Shown: positions 36,689 through 46,764 of the stretch, in pieces
Position numbering within the stretch: the first letter of the stretch is position 1
Layout of the letters: the number at the start of each line of letters is the position of its first letter
From: Symbiodinium kawagutii
Lineage: Eukaryota > Sar > Dinophyceae > Suessiales > Symbiodiniaceae
Assembly: GCA_009767595.1 (NCBI GenBank)
Contig: VSDK01007166.1
Location: forward strand, 286,377 to 350,376
Direction: 5' to 3'
Length of the DNA stretch: 64,000 bases
Notes under the pieces: generated by a model
Database searches by the model: none
What the model was told of the DNA's origin: nothing
The model's input: the letters and a program-made list of their open reading frames with translations, nothing else
Translations under genes and position numbers: made by a program

Positions 36689-36693
36689 CCTAC

Positions 36694-36731
<38 letters not shown>

Positions 36732-36733
36732 CC
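36643..36733. repeat. CAT trinucleotide microsatellites, two runs
   Basis: About 16 and 12 ATC/CAT units are separated by ACCTACC. This is the extreme form of the A/C-rich arm on the low side of the exon at 36821. Confidence 0.95.
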
Positions 36734-36820
36734 ACCTACCATCAAATATCAACCATCATAATGCAATGCAAATCCCCAGTTTGCTCGCAGTTCACTACCA
36801 ATTCACCACCCCTCAGAAAC

Positions 36821-36918
36821 CCAGGCGCCAAGGCCATGGCGTCATCCAACGCCACGCGCAGGCGCCACTGGTGCCGCTGGGCCATGGAGATCCGCAGCGC
36901 CTCCTGGAAGCTGAAGGC
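36821..36918 (-). CDS. internal exon, possibly of the SpoU/TrmH gene
   Basis: The minus strand, between acceptor GCCGCCCAG|G and donor CCTGG|GTTTCT, reads AFSFQEALRISMAQ, RHQWRLRVALDDAM and ALAPG. It lies between the exons carrying motif I and the FGAEDLG motif. In SpoU enzymes the matching part is a less conserved x-x-L-R-x-S-x-G/A stretch plus a helix, and EALRISMAQ could fit. The phase implied by the chosen splice sites does not join cleanly to 37163-37325, so either a boundary is off or this exon belongs elsewhere. Confidence 0.5.
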
Positions 36919-37162
36919 CTGGGCGGCGCCACGCGGTGGGGGCCATGGGGTGGACATGGGCCATGGATGGCCATGGTTTAAATCCAATTGATCTATTTTA
37001 ATTCATTCTCGATTATCCCAAGTTTATCAGTTTATCCTATGTTATCATCCATTGCCATTGGAACATATCATCCATTGTACATTATAATGGTTTAATATCA
37101 GTAATGTTATCACTATATATAGTTATGATCAGTTGCCAATTGTCCATTATCATCCGGGTTAC

Positions 37163-37325
37163 TTGGCTTCGAACTTCCGGTGGTCAGCTGCTTCCCCGCC
37201 TCCCTGGCCACGCCAGGCCCCAGCAGCACGGTGCCGCTGGCGCCCAGCAGCTGCGCGCAGCGCAGCGCGGCGCCCGCGTTGTGCGCGAAGCGCAGGCCGT
37301 GGAGCAGCAGCAGACTGCGGGGCGC
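37163..37325 (-). CDS. SpoU/TrmH-type methyltransferase, motif I exon
   Basis: After a pyrimidine-rich acceptor (GCAGCTTCCCCCAG) the minus strand reads APRSLLLLHGLRF, AHNAGAALRCAQLL, GASGTVLLGP and GVAREAGKQLTTG, with third positions almost all G or C. L-x-x-L-R/D-x-x-x-N-x-G-A-x-x-R is motif I of SpoU methyltransferases, its Asn and Arg being the conserved RNA and catalytic-site residues. The downstream L-x-G-A-x-x-V-x-L-G-P pattern completes it. A likely donor is AAGCCAA|GTAACC. In family order this exon precedes 35083 and 33366. Confidence 0.7.
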
Positions 37326-37330
37326 CTGGG

Positions 37331-37462
37331 GGAAGCTGCGGTGGGTGGGTGCGGTGGGTGGGGGGTAGGGTGGGTAGGTAGGTAGGTGGGTGGGGGGTAG
37401 GGTGGGGGATGATGGCTGGTTGGTTGGTGGGTTGGGTGGGTTGGTGGGTTGGTTGGTGTGGT
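37331..37462. repeat. GGT/GGGTTGG low-complexity tract
   Basis: GGTGGGTGCGGTGGGTGGGG, GTAGGTAGGTAGG and GGTTGGGTGGGTTGG repeats form an extreme G/T-rich arm immediately next to the motif I exon; on the minus strand it is the end of the upstream intron, CCAACC-rich. Confidence 0.95.
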
Positions 37463-37603
37463 GGGCAAAAATTGAACCGAAAACCCTTGAACATCCTTGA
37501 ACAAATAATCCGCCCCGTAACCACACCATAGTAATCCCAGCGCCCCAGTCGCCCACAGGCCATCATGCAAATTCCTGGGGGAGATCTTGAACGTCCTTGC
37601 TGA

Positions 37604-37760
37604 GCTGTGCCACGCCTGATCCTCCTCCACATCCTGCAGCATCTCCTCCACATCGGTGAAGACGCGCACAGGTGCGGCATCTCTGATCACTCGCGCCCAG
37701 CCCGGACGAGGTGAGGCACCGGGCTTAGCCAAGCGACGCATGATGGCGCCGGCACGCGCG
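37604..37760 (-). CDS. candidate N-terminal exon of the SpoU/TrmH gene
   Basis: The minus strand reads RPGWARVIRDAAPV, RVFTDVEEMLQDVEE and DQAW, with a possible donor CAGGC|GTGGCA. A helical acidic segment before motif I fits the accessory N-terminal domain many family members carry, but it is not diagnostic. It lies directly upstream of the motif I exon on the same strand. Boundaries are approximate. Confidence 0.45.
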
Positions 37761-38103
37761 GAGGATGGCTGGACACCACCAGCACTGATGGGTGCAGTGA
37801 TAGGTACAGTGATGGGGTGCCAAGAGAGGCCTCTTAGGTGATTCTTTTTTGGGAAAGCTATGCGATTCACCTCAACAAAGCTGGGTAAAAGCCATAGGGC
37901 AGCGCAGTGTCACAAATTGGTGGGCATTGCCATTGAAATCAGTGATATGATGCGATTCACCAAAAATCACCAAAGGACCCATAGGCGTTGGGCAAATGAA
38001 TGATGGCAATGATGCTCTGGGTTGCTCAGGCAGTGGATGGCACAACTAAAGAAACGAAGATGGATACATTATCCGTGTCTGGGTTGGTTGCCCGGGGGGA
38101 AAC

Positions 38104-38266
38104 CCTGGGTGTAAGATTGTTCAACACTATTCAGAAGACTTTCCAACAATTCCGATGCTTTGGGTCCGCTCTTGTCTGCCTTCTCAATGTATTCGCAAAT
38201 GGCTTCCTTGTAGCTACCCTGCTGCTTGGCTGGATCGGACCCAAAAAGATTGCTGCCGACCGGTCG
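38104..38266 (-). CDS. internal exon, helical protein (partial, unidentified)
   Basis: The minus strand, between acceptor TGTCCACCAG|C and donor CCCAGG|GTTTCC, reads RPVGSNLFGSDPAKQ, QGSYKEAICEYIEKA, DKSGPKASELLESLL and NSVEQSYTQ. The regular alternation of charged and aliphatic residues suggests two helices. The composition is clearly protein-like although third-position GC is moderate. It lies upstream of the methyltransferase exons and could be in that gene or in the preceding one. No family recognised. Confidence 0.5.
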
Positions 38267-38604
38267 CTGGTGGACATTCATGTGTGATGGTTAATGAGAT
38301 AGCCTGTGGAAGGTGTCCTCACACTGGTCTTAATAGATATCGTTGAAGCAAATTTGGCAAAGTGTTAGCAACTCTCGAAGAACTAGCCATTACGTTACAT
38401 CTGCAGCCATGGCTACAGCAACTGCTTGGTTGTTTGGCATCATGATCCGCACCCATGAATGACCCCAGTTGCCACTCCACAGGCACTTGAAACATACCTG
38501 TTCCGAATTGCTTCGGACGGCTAAGGAAATGAGCATGTTTGCGAGTTCTTGGCTCATCCAATTTGGTGCTCAGGCAATGAACCATAATTACATATACCAA
38601 GATC

Positions 38605-38651
38605 CATATCATCCCATATCATCCCATATCATCCCATATCACCCCATATCC
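38605..38651. repeat. 10-bp tandem repeat CATATCATCC
   Basis: CCATATCATC is repeated about 4.5 times. Confidence 0.95.
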
Positions 38652-40805
38652 ATGTTCACCAAGCCCAACCACAAGCAGCTTGAAACGTGTCACTCCAAGT
38701 GTCACTCCACTTGAGTGGTGTCTGGCCATGGATGGCCACATGGATCATCCAGTGTCACCTGAAGCCTTCCCAACGTGCCCACCTGCTTTCCTCTTGGGTT
38801 GGTGCCGCCTGGTGCTTGCAGGTGCCATGAAGTCGTGTAGCTGCATGGCAGCTGAAATGTTTTTTGTTTTTGACGATCGCTGGTAGCTCGTAAGCCTCAT
38901 GACCGATCCACCTTTCATGATCAATACCAAGCACAACAAATGACTGACACACTTGCCAGCTAGGTCAAGCACTCCAAATGCTCATTTCCAACAGTTGTTC
39001 ATCAACCTGCCAAGTGAGCTTCGCCTTCGCTCATCATCAACCGCTGTGCACCGCTATGCAAACCGACGGTCCTCCAGCCCCTGGCCCGGCCTCCGGAAAA
39101 AATCCTGGCGGCCAATGACACGACAGGCTTGGCCCATCAAAAACGACCAATCGTTCAAAATGAATGAAAAAAACAATGAAAAAACAATATGCTATTGTAT
39201 TGCTTGCTATACCAATAGTATTGCTATAGTATAGTTCATTAAAACGAGTAGTTAACCATAGTATTTAGCTCTACCAGCAACCAGTAATTAAACAGTGGCC
39301 AAGATCTGCTGCTAATGGCTAATCAATAACAAGCAAATCACTAGACTAGAACTAATCATACAATAGCAACAAGGAATCAATGGACATAATGGCTTACATG
39401 TCCCCAAAAAATGACGGGCGAATCTTCAACCTGCTGATAGTTGGAGGAGTCTGGTACCCATTTTGTGCTAATGGAGGGGCATCCCTTTTTCGAAATTTAC
39501 AGTGTCGCCCAAACAGCAATTCAACTACTGTTGTTTGCAAGAGGGTCACTGGTTACCAAACAAATGTCAAACATCTTCGATAATAAGTTACTAGACACCT
39601 GATTTTTTTTTATAAATTAATATATAATCAATTTGATTAGCTAATCAACTACTATCCCTCTATCACTGTGCATTGTCACAATTTTACTGAACTACAACCA
39701 ACTATGTAACATAAATTCAAACAATGAAAAGCCATAGCTTGTCTGTCAAAAAAACGATAGCTTATCTGAATCTATGACAAGCCAAGCCATGATGGCTTGG
39801 TCTACAACTTCCTAAGCCGTGAGCCAACTCATCTAACAATTGCTGATCCAAGCTCTCAAGGTGTATCCACCTCTATATGCAGTGCCCGCTGGCATTCTGG
39901 AAGCCATGAGTTAAGCTATATCAAGAATAAAACCATCAATCACAAACCTATGTTAACCATTTTCAATTTACCACTCAAGCACTGCTAACTACAAGCCATC
40001 ATGGAACATCTTATGCCACCATCCATGAACAGTCCATCCAAAATCACTTTTGAGATCAGCCCCCATGGAAGTTTCTCCCCAAGCCCCGAGCACCTGGTGG
40101 GTTCGCGTCATCCTCTGGTGAGGGCGCCTTGGGATTTGCGGCGCCCATCATCCCTTAATGGTAGGGGATGGAACCCAGAAAAATGACTAGAAAATCAAAC
40201 TGGCAATCAATCTTGACAGCTGAAATCACAGATATCCAACTCTAGGCACATGAAAACTGCAGGCTGGTATTCTTGCCGTTCCAATCGGGATGAATGAAAC
40301 ATGATGAAACATGAGCAACTCAAAGGAATGCCACGCGAAGCTGCACTGCCAAAGTCGACCCGGTCCCTGCTCTACAGCCGTGCGACACCCAAGCGTGTGG
40401 CCTTAAAATGGTCGGTCTTGGTGAAAACAAGGTGCAAACCGCTAACGTACACCTGCCAGGCTGCTTGACTTCCTGCTGGCCCAGGAAAGGTGCTGAAGTT
40501 CACAAGGAGGAAACATCAGACCTTGTAGCCACTGGTGGTGACTACTAGGTACATATCACCAGGAAAATCAATTACATAGCCGGTGGAGCCGGTGGTAACC
40601 AGTTCCAGAGCTGGTCAGGTGCGTGGCAAATCCTCACCCATCAGCCCCACCTTGCAATGGTCACTGACCAGCCGTCTCCATGGAACCACCATCTTCACCT
40701 CAGAGCGCGAATGCACATAGAAAACCTGGGATATGTTCACATATAGTTGGAAATGGATAATGAACAACATGTTCCATGCAGATGTTGCAAATATATGGTT
40801 GGCAC
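38652..40805. other. no firm exon
   Basis: A block near 38990-39130 is open on both strands (plus FINLPSELRLRSSSTAVHRY; minus QACRVIGRQDFFRRPGQG) and cannot be assigned. Two more GC-richer spots lie at 40070-40170 and 40330-40400. The rest is AT-rich. Confidence 0.35.
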
Positions 40806-40954
40806 CTGATGATGAACAACTCCCTCAGAATTTCATCATCAAAAGTTGCGTATTTGCATGGCACAACTGCATGTGCACCTGGCATCTGTTGCAAGTTCTC
40901 GGAGCCCGGCGCAACCCAAATTGGCCGCTGAGCAACGAAGGCCCGGTAAAGCAT
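40806..40954 (-). CDS. candidate exon beginning at ATG (partial, unidentified)
   Basis: From ATG at 40954, with an in-frame stop just before it, the minus strand reads MLYRAFVAQRPIWVA, PGSENLQQMPGAHAV, VPCKYATFDDEILRE and LFII, up to a GT donor (ATCAG|GTGCCA). It could be a first coding exon or an internal exon with a nearer acceptor. Overall it is among the most protein-like blocks of the left half. It lies about 220 bp downstream, on the same strand, of the WD40-like exon. No family recognised. Confidence 0.5.
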
Positions 40955-41173
40955 TCAACGAAGATACCTCGGAGGCCCCTGGGATTCCCGACCACGGTAT
41001 TGACGACTGCTTGTATTTCATGGTGGGTGCTGCTGCTGCTTAAGCATTCGCAGGTTTGGGATGTTCATGGATGTTCCCTGATATATTCAACCAATAGTCA
41101 ATACACATCTGTACATTTAGTCGCTCAAACAAAAATGATGGCTTTATCTGCAAATTCTGGACCATTGTCAACC

Positions 41174-41512
41174 TCACAGTTGCCAACCCACAACAAACAC
41201 GGAGTTTCCGCAGCGATCTTGGATGCCTAGTGGAGCATCCTGGCGAACACTGAGGCCTCCAGCATCTAATTCCAGATTTTTCAGTTGCACTTGCCCGGAC
41301 CAAAGCTGCACCTTGCCGTTCACAAGTGGAGCTGCACCAAGCGTAGCGATCCGAGAGCTTGGATGTATGGATAGATGGTGTATCTGACAGCTGCCCTGTC
41401 CCGAAACTAGGTCGGTTGCAAACAGTTTGCCCAAAACTATGAAGGAAAACAGGCCAGTGGGTGAAAACTGAAGCAGTTGAATCCAACGAACTTCTGAGAC
41501 TGAGCGGGTCAT
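41174..41512 (-). CDS. WD40-like beta-propeller exon (partial)
   Basis: A 112-codon minus-strand frame contains RWIQLLQFSPTGLF, IHHLSIHPSSRIATL, GAAPLVNGKVQLWSG and QVQLKNLELDAGG. The spacing of L-x-F-S-P-T-G, L-S-I-H-P-S-S-x-x-A-T-L-G and G-K-V-Q-L-W is that of one WD40 repeat. In this family the Trp ends strand c of a blade, and propellers scaffold protein complexes. One repeat alone does not tell the role. Likely acceptor is CAGTCTCAG near 41490. The frame ends in a stop at 41174-41176, so the true 3' splice position is uncertain. Confidence 0.55.
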   Translation of the reverse strand: MTRSVSEVRWIQLLQFSPTGLFSFIVLGKLFATDLVSGQGSCQIHHLSIHPSSRIATLGAAPLVNGKVQLWSGQVQLKNLELDAGGLSVRQDAPLGIQDRCGNSVFVVGWQL

Positions 41513-41703
41513 AGCGGGTCTATTTCAGGTGTTGATGTATTCCCGCAGGCTCTCCATTGCATGGTAAAGGATTCGCAGGGCACAGGAGGTGCCCCAGGAT
41601 TTCTCCTCATGGTCCACTCTTGTGCCTGAAGGATCATACCACTGAATGGCGCAGCCTCAATACCAGTAACAAAGACATCGGTGCAAAGAGGAATGCCCAA
41701 CAA
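41513..41703 (-). CDS. candidate exon upstream of the WD40-like exon
   Basis: The minus strand reads TDVFVTGIEAAPFSG, MILQAQEWTMRRNPG, APPVPCESFTMQWR and then ACGNTSTPEIDPL with a stop. FVTGIEAAPFSG resembles a propeller strand, and the block directly precedes the WD40-like frame, so a shared gene with a short intron around 41500 is plausible. Boundaries unknown. Confidence 0.4.
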
Positions 41704-41769
41704 TCATGGCGGTTCGTCTTGTCCTAGCATAGCTATACCACGCAAACCAAGAATAACTAACAAACAATC

Positions 41770-41819
41770 TACGCACCATCACCCTCCACATCAACATCAT
41801 CATCATCGTCGTCATCATC

Positions 41820-41864
<45 letters not shown>

Positions 41865-41905
41865 GTCATCATCATCAACATCATCATCATAATCATCATC
41901 TATCA
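41770..41905. repeat. CAT/CGT trinucleotide microsatellite
   Basis: Over 30 CAT units with CGT, CAC and AAT interruptions. Confidence 0.95.
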
Positions 41906-42569
41906 TTTCCTCGCTGTTCAATCATCATCACGCTCATTTACGCTCATTTGTTGCTGATGTACTTGCATGGCTGGTGGCATTTTTTTCACATAGCAAGCAT
42001 GACCATGACAATGAGCTGCAACATACCACCGCTAGATAGGCATAAGAATTGATTCATGGCCAGGAATACCCTGGATGAACCATAATTGCCGAGGGATCCC
42101 TCCGCCTAGATCTTTGCACACAGTTCCAAGCATATCATAGTCATTGCCATGAGGCTTGCTCGTCAGGTGCTAGCAACCAACACTCCAACAAACAATGTGT
42201 TTGATGATTGCTTCGCCCTTACTTAAGTGATATATTTGCTCTTAAGAAGTTAACAAGACTATCACAAACCACCTCGTCTCACCCATGCCCCTCCTATCAA
42301 TTGGTTGCCATTCATTGCCGTTACCAATCAGTATCCAAGCAAATCGATACAGCTTCACTACATGACAATGACCAAGGACAGCAACTGCATAATTGAATGG
42401 TGATGTTGTTGGTCAATGTCAGCATCAACGTGGCCATCAATATCAACCAACAACTAGATTTGATCCGAATTGTTTTCGCTGCTGAATATTCAAGCACAGC
42501 CATATTTGCGGGCCATGCTTTTATCGGCTGGGGGGGGGTTTTTCAACTACTGTTTATATTGATGGCCAG

Positions 42570-42678
42570 CGGCCGGGTCAAGCACACGCACTGCTCCAAA
42601 CCGGCGCGCCTCGAGTTGATCGAGATCGATATCTCGCCTCAAGAGTCGGGCAGAAATCAGCAGCTGCTGCTGTCGTAA
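42570..42678 (+). CDS. candidate C-terminal exon, plus strand (unidentified)
   Basis: After GATGGCCAG the plus strand reads GRVKHTHCSKPAR, LELIEIDISPQESG, RNQQLLLS and stops at TAA (42676). Third-position GC is high. The minus strand is also open (LLISARLLRRDIDLDQLEARR) after an AG acceptor, with poorer codon bias, so strand is not certain. An A/C-rich arm lies below and a GGT repeat above. Confidence 0.4.
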
Positions 42679-42681
42679 CTG

Positions 42682-42715
42682 CGGTGGTGGTGGCGGTGGT
42701 GGTGGTGGTGGTGGT
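42682..42715. repeat. GGT trinucleotide repeat
   Basis: About 11 GGT units with one GGC, starting right after the exon candidate. Confidence 0.95.
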
Positions 42716-43239
42716 CATGATGGAGGTAGTTATGGTTGTGGTGAGGTGGCCGCTGTCAAATCATGAGTTGTTGTTGCTAGTCGATAGGACGTAGTAGTCT
42801 CAAGTCATATTCTGAAAAAAACTTTCAAAGTCCAGACCATGAAATCGGCTGCCAAGAACAATCATTCAACCCGGGATGTCCATATTCCAAGAACAATTTG
42901 GCACACCCACCGAGTAGTTACACCCAACAAAAAAACCCGATTACCCAATTCCACCACATTCATACTTGGTGAAAAGCATGGCCACATGTGGATCATTTGG
43001 ATTGTTTATCTACCCTTTCGCACATTAACCCGCAAGCTGTATAAATCACCAGGTCTAATATGTAAACCAACTATAAATGTTAGTTACCCTACCAGTTTTA
43101 ATAGGTAAACCAACTATAAATGGCAGATTTTCCACTTCCAGGTTAGTTCACCATGTATATCATACCGCATGTTCGAAGTGGTCCAGCTACTTGCCCCATA
43201 ATAAAAGTGGCCAGCTCAGCTTCGAAAAGGTTCTGAACG

Positions 43240-43707
43240 TTGACGGTGCCCTGCCATGGTCGCGATTGGGTTCAGCCCCTGAGACCCCGACTTGAGAAAA
43301 CTTCCGATGACGCGCTTCAAGAGGTACTTGTAGAACCTCACATGGCGGAGATCTGCAGGTTCTCGCGCGAATCCGTTGAGATTGCCTCTTGGATGTTGGA
43401 TTTTGTCAAGCTAAACTACCAAAGGTTGAGAATTGGAGAACTTTGCAAATTCTTTCTCACGAGCAAAGCAAACTTAGGGGTATCTGGGGGGCAACCGGCC
43501 ATCATCTCGCTGTCTGTGCAATTTACGGAACATCCACCAGCCCTTCAACAACAATCCTCATCCTCACTCCTGTTTCATCAGCTCTGTTGCACATTCATCA
43601 GGGAAATTGGCCCCTTGTGGTCCTGGGAATATGGGTGTATAGTTGATGTACTGTGCATCATCACCTATTTGCAACCTTCATTACCAACAACTATCAAACA
43701 ATACTAA
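43240..43707 (+). CDS. 155-codon open frame, doubtful
   Basis: The plus-strand frame includes MAEICRFSRESVEIA, SWMLDFVKLNYQRL and RIGELCKFFLTSKANL, which look helical. Further on it becomes irregular, and base composition does not differ from surroundings. It may be one exon (up to GGG|GTATCT near 43480) or chance. No family recognised. Confidence 0.25.
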   Translation: MTVPCHGRDWVQPLRPRLEKTSDDALQEVLVEPHMAEICRFSRESVEIASWMLDFVKLNYQRLRIGELCKFFLTSKANLGVSGGQPAIISLSVQFTEHPPALQQQSSSSLLFHQLCCTFIREIGPLWSWEYGCIVDVLCIITYLQPSLPTTIKQY

Positions 43708-44336
43708 CCACGGGTCCACAACTACAGTACCAGGTATGAACCAATCTGCACACATGTCACTTGACCATACATCATGTCTCTTTGACAGCCTGACCACTAG
43801 TAGGCATCATCACCCATACTTCGACCCGCCAACAGCCAATTTCAACAAGTGATCATCGTACTGATTAGCTGCCAGCACGACTCCTGCTATACGGCAAAGC
43901 CATTTCTTCCTCAACTGCTACTCATCAATCGACATCGAAGGCTTGTAATAAACCAACTATGAATAAACCAATTGTTAGCGAACCAACTCTTAATGAACCA
44001 ACTGACATCAATGGTTAATGAACCAACTGGTATTTTTTTTCATCGCCATCCCGAAGGTTCAGCAAAGGCTGAGGGCGAGCTTGTGGCCCAACCAAAAAGG
44101 AACCACAGAGTAACACACAACTGGTATTTTGTGAGTGTTGTTTGGCAAGAGTGTTGTTGAGCATCCATAAACCAAGTTAATAAAACAAAATATTTTAATA
44201 ATCAATCAGGTTAATGAACCAATGGTTAGTGAAGCAACTGCTACCCCTGGCTGCTAACCGCAAGGGTGACCCCCTATCTACCACCAAGGGCTGGTCACCC
44301 ATTGCGTCTCCCCATCCCACCTCTTCAACGGTGCAG

Positions 44337-44411
44337 ATCCCAGCCGGAACGCCATGGGCCCGACCCGTCCTGACATGGCGGTACGAGCAAGAGCTGCCCT
44401 GCAGGGCTATG
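44337..44411 (+). CDS. short internal exon of exactly 25 codons (unidentified)
   Basis: Pyrimidine-rich acceptor CCACCTCTTCAACGGTGCAG and donor GCTATG|GTGAGA bracket IPAGTPWARPVL, TWRYEQELPCRAM on plus. Both splice signals are strong. The minus strand is also open (SSCSYRHVRTGRAHG, donor GAG|GTGGGA), so the strand is not beyond doubt. An A/C-rich arm (AACCAACTATGAATAAACC) lies on the low side. Confidence 0.45.
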
Positions 44412-44839
44412 GTGAGAAACTTTGAATATGTGCTTCGATGTGTAAATATATTTCAACACACAAATAGATTTAGTTTTGTATATATATAGAGATAAACAAA
44501 TTACATATGAATAAATAAAAAACAAATACAAATATATATATATATATATACATATACAAATGTGTGTGTATGTAGCAAAGGACGTGAATACAGTGAGAAG
44601 CCAGCGACAGGGCTGATGCATTTTTTGTATACATGTCATGTTTATACATGCATGTTTACATTGGTTAGCCGTCATGCGGTGTAATGATATGAGTAATCAA
44701 TCATGATCAAGCACAGGGTGAACATGTTGCTACTCGAATGGCCAAGGAAATGAAGACACACGCACACATATATGTATAATATATATATATATAAATATTT
44801 ATTTACAGTTAGGGCAAACAAAATCACACAATATATATG

Positions 44840-46764
44840 TGCATCGTTAAAACGGCAGTTGATACCAGTGTTTCATAGCATGGTACACCAATACAAACTG
44901 ATGGTTGAAAACAATGTTACTATAAAGGTGAGTAACATGGAAACCATGTATGAACAATGGAAGTTGTAGTATTTAGCGGGGTAAAAGACAAAACACATGT
45001 TCACTACCTTCTTTCCCATTCCCATGAAACATAGATATGCTGACCTCGCGATCCAATGCATCATTTTTCAATTACATGGTATCTTTCTGAACTTATCTTG
45101 TTCTCGACGCATGTTAACAGCTCTGCTCAAAAAAAAACAACAAATAATCGTGACAATATGAATACCAAGTGGTTAATACATAGCATAGTACACAAAAGGT
45201 GTGATTCATGAGAAAGTGTTGAATGATAATGCGAATCACGATTGGCACTAATACTCTTTCTAGAGCTCGCACCGATGGCCAATAAGAACATACAGTAGTT
45301 GACAGCTGATGTACCACAACCATAATGTAGGTAATGCACCTGTAAAGCCTCTACAGGCATGTGATAAACAAACAAAGCACTGGAACAACCAACCACTTGT
45401 CTGATAGAACACGTGTATCCAATTCATGGTTGGTCTTGCCCTTGAGAAGAAAATCCGCCACCTTCACAACAGTTCATTGCTGTTGCAATGTTTTGATTGC
45501 AAGTCCAGCTGAGACAAACCACCAAAAGGGAGCCTCCGGTGGTTGGAATATGGAAATCGGAAAACGAAACCTATTCCAACAACCTGAGTGCAATGTGAAT
45601 CTGGCAACCACCTAGCCCCAAAACCATCACACTAATGGGGCATCCGTTCCACAACAACCCCCAAAATCTCTCAAAAATTGCTGGCGATTTACCATCACAT
45701 ACTCAGGTGGCATATACACATGCATATGGTGGTATATTGCGCAATATGTAAACATAATTATGCCACATATGGGTGGTAGATAGATGTAGATAGGCATAGT
45801 GATGCTTCGACTAAGTCTGTGTGTTGCGGAGGTTTCCCCCCGGGTGTCTGACTCCCTGCCTGGCGCCCCGGTGCTTTCGAAGCAAGTCCATGCACGATTT
45901 GAAAACGTTGTGAGGGGATCTGGGAATCTGATTCGTTGCTGCCCAACGTGGGGCCTGTTGAGGTTGGCTCACTGTGCTCTGTCGCTGCTCCCTGTTGCAT
46001 ATTTCAATTGTAAAGTGTTACATGAGTAGAAAGGGTTTGCTGCTTGATCAGGATTGAACACTGGGATGCGATGGAGAGTGATTTGCTCCAAAAGGATGGC
46101 TTGGCCACAACGTTGGAACATGCACAAGTCGCGTAGATCAGCCTACCCTCCCTATGGTTCATCATGAACGCAACCCCATGGTTTTGTTTAAGTTACGCCG
46201 CCTTGAGCCGTGCCACGGAATGGCCGGAAAGATTCAAACGCTTCCCGAACGCCTCTGGTTTCGCATAGGTTGCGTGGTGAAAGGCAGGCTTACAAAGGGG
46301 TAAGAGTTGCCACGTCTGCAGTGATTTCACTGAACAGCAACTGATTCTCCAGCAGTTCTTGGCGAAGGTGCGAAACATTTTTCAGACCGTTTGAGAAAGC
46401 ACAAAGGAATGGAGTAGATTCACAACCCATGCAAATTCAGTCAACATTGGCGACGCCGCGAGCATTTTCAAACTCTAAGTCAAACAACAATCATGGATCA
46501 CTGGTCGCTGCCTTTCATCCACGAATGACCTACGAAGACAGAACAACTGAAAAGCACTCATCACATTTGAAACACTCCGAGCAGCAGAAGCACTTTCTCA
46601 CGGAAAGCGTCCAAATTTTCGAAGCCATGCTATTCCCAACATTTGGGCACACCAAAAGGGTTGTCACAGGAGATCAGACTCCTGGTTCTGGCAGGAATCC
46701 TGGCAGCCATCCTCGATATGAAGGCTTGGAGATCCAGCATTGATCCGGTCGAGCGTGACGCTCC
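44840..46764. other. 3' flank of the LRR gene, conserved spacer in both units
   Basis: No credible gene, but sequence is well conserved with 54796-57483. Two minus-strand frames recur. One begins MQQGAATEHSEPTSTG (45758-46000; in B 56033-56281) and then shifts frame between copies through a one-base indel. The other ends NLSGHSVARLKAA (46193-46378; in B part of 56471-56824) and is also frame-shifted upstream in copy A. Such frame disruption argues for untranslated or decaying sequence. Confidence 0.5.

Noticed and set aside
36643-36733. Poly-His and poly-Met peptides over CAT repeats (also at 1606, 7982 and 41770)
   Set aside because: They are direct translations of trinucleotide microsatellites without flanking coding sequence.
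36476-36733. Possible CRISPR-like array of regular short repeats
   Set aside because: Repeats are contiguous or degenerate without unique spacers of constant length, and the context is eukaryotic.
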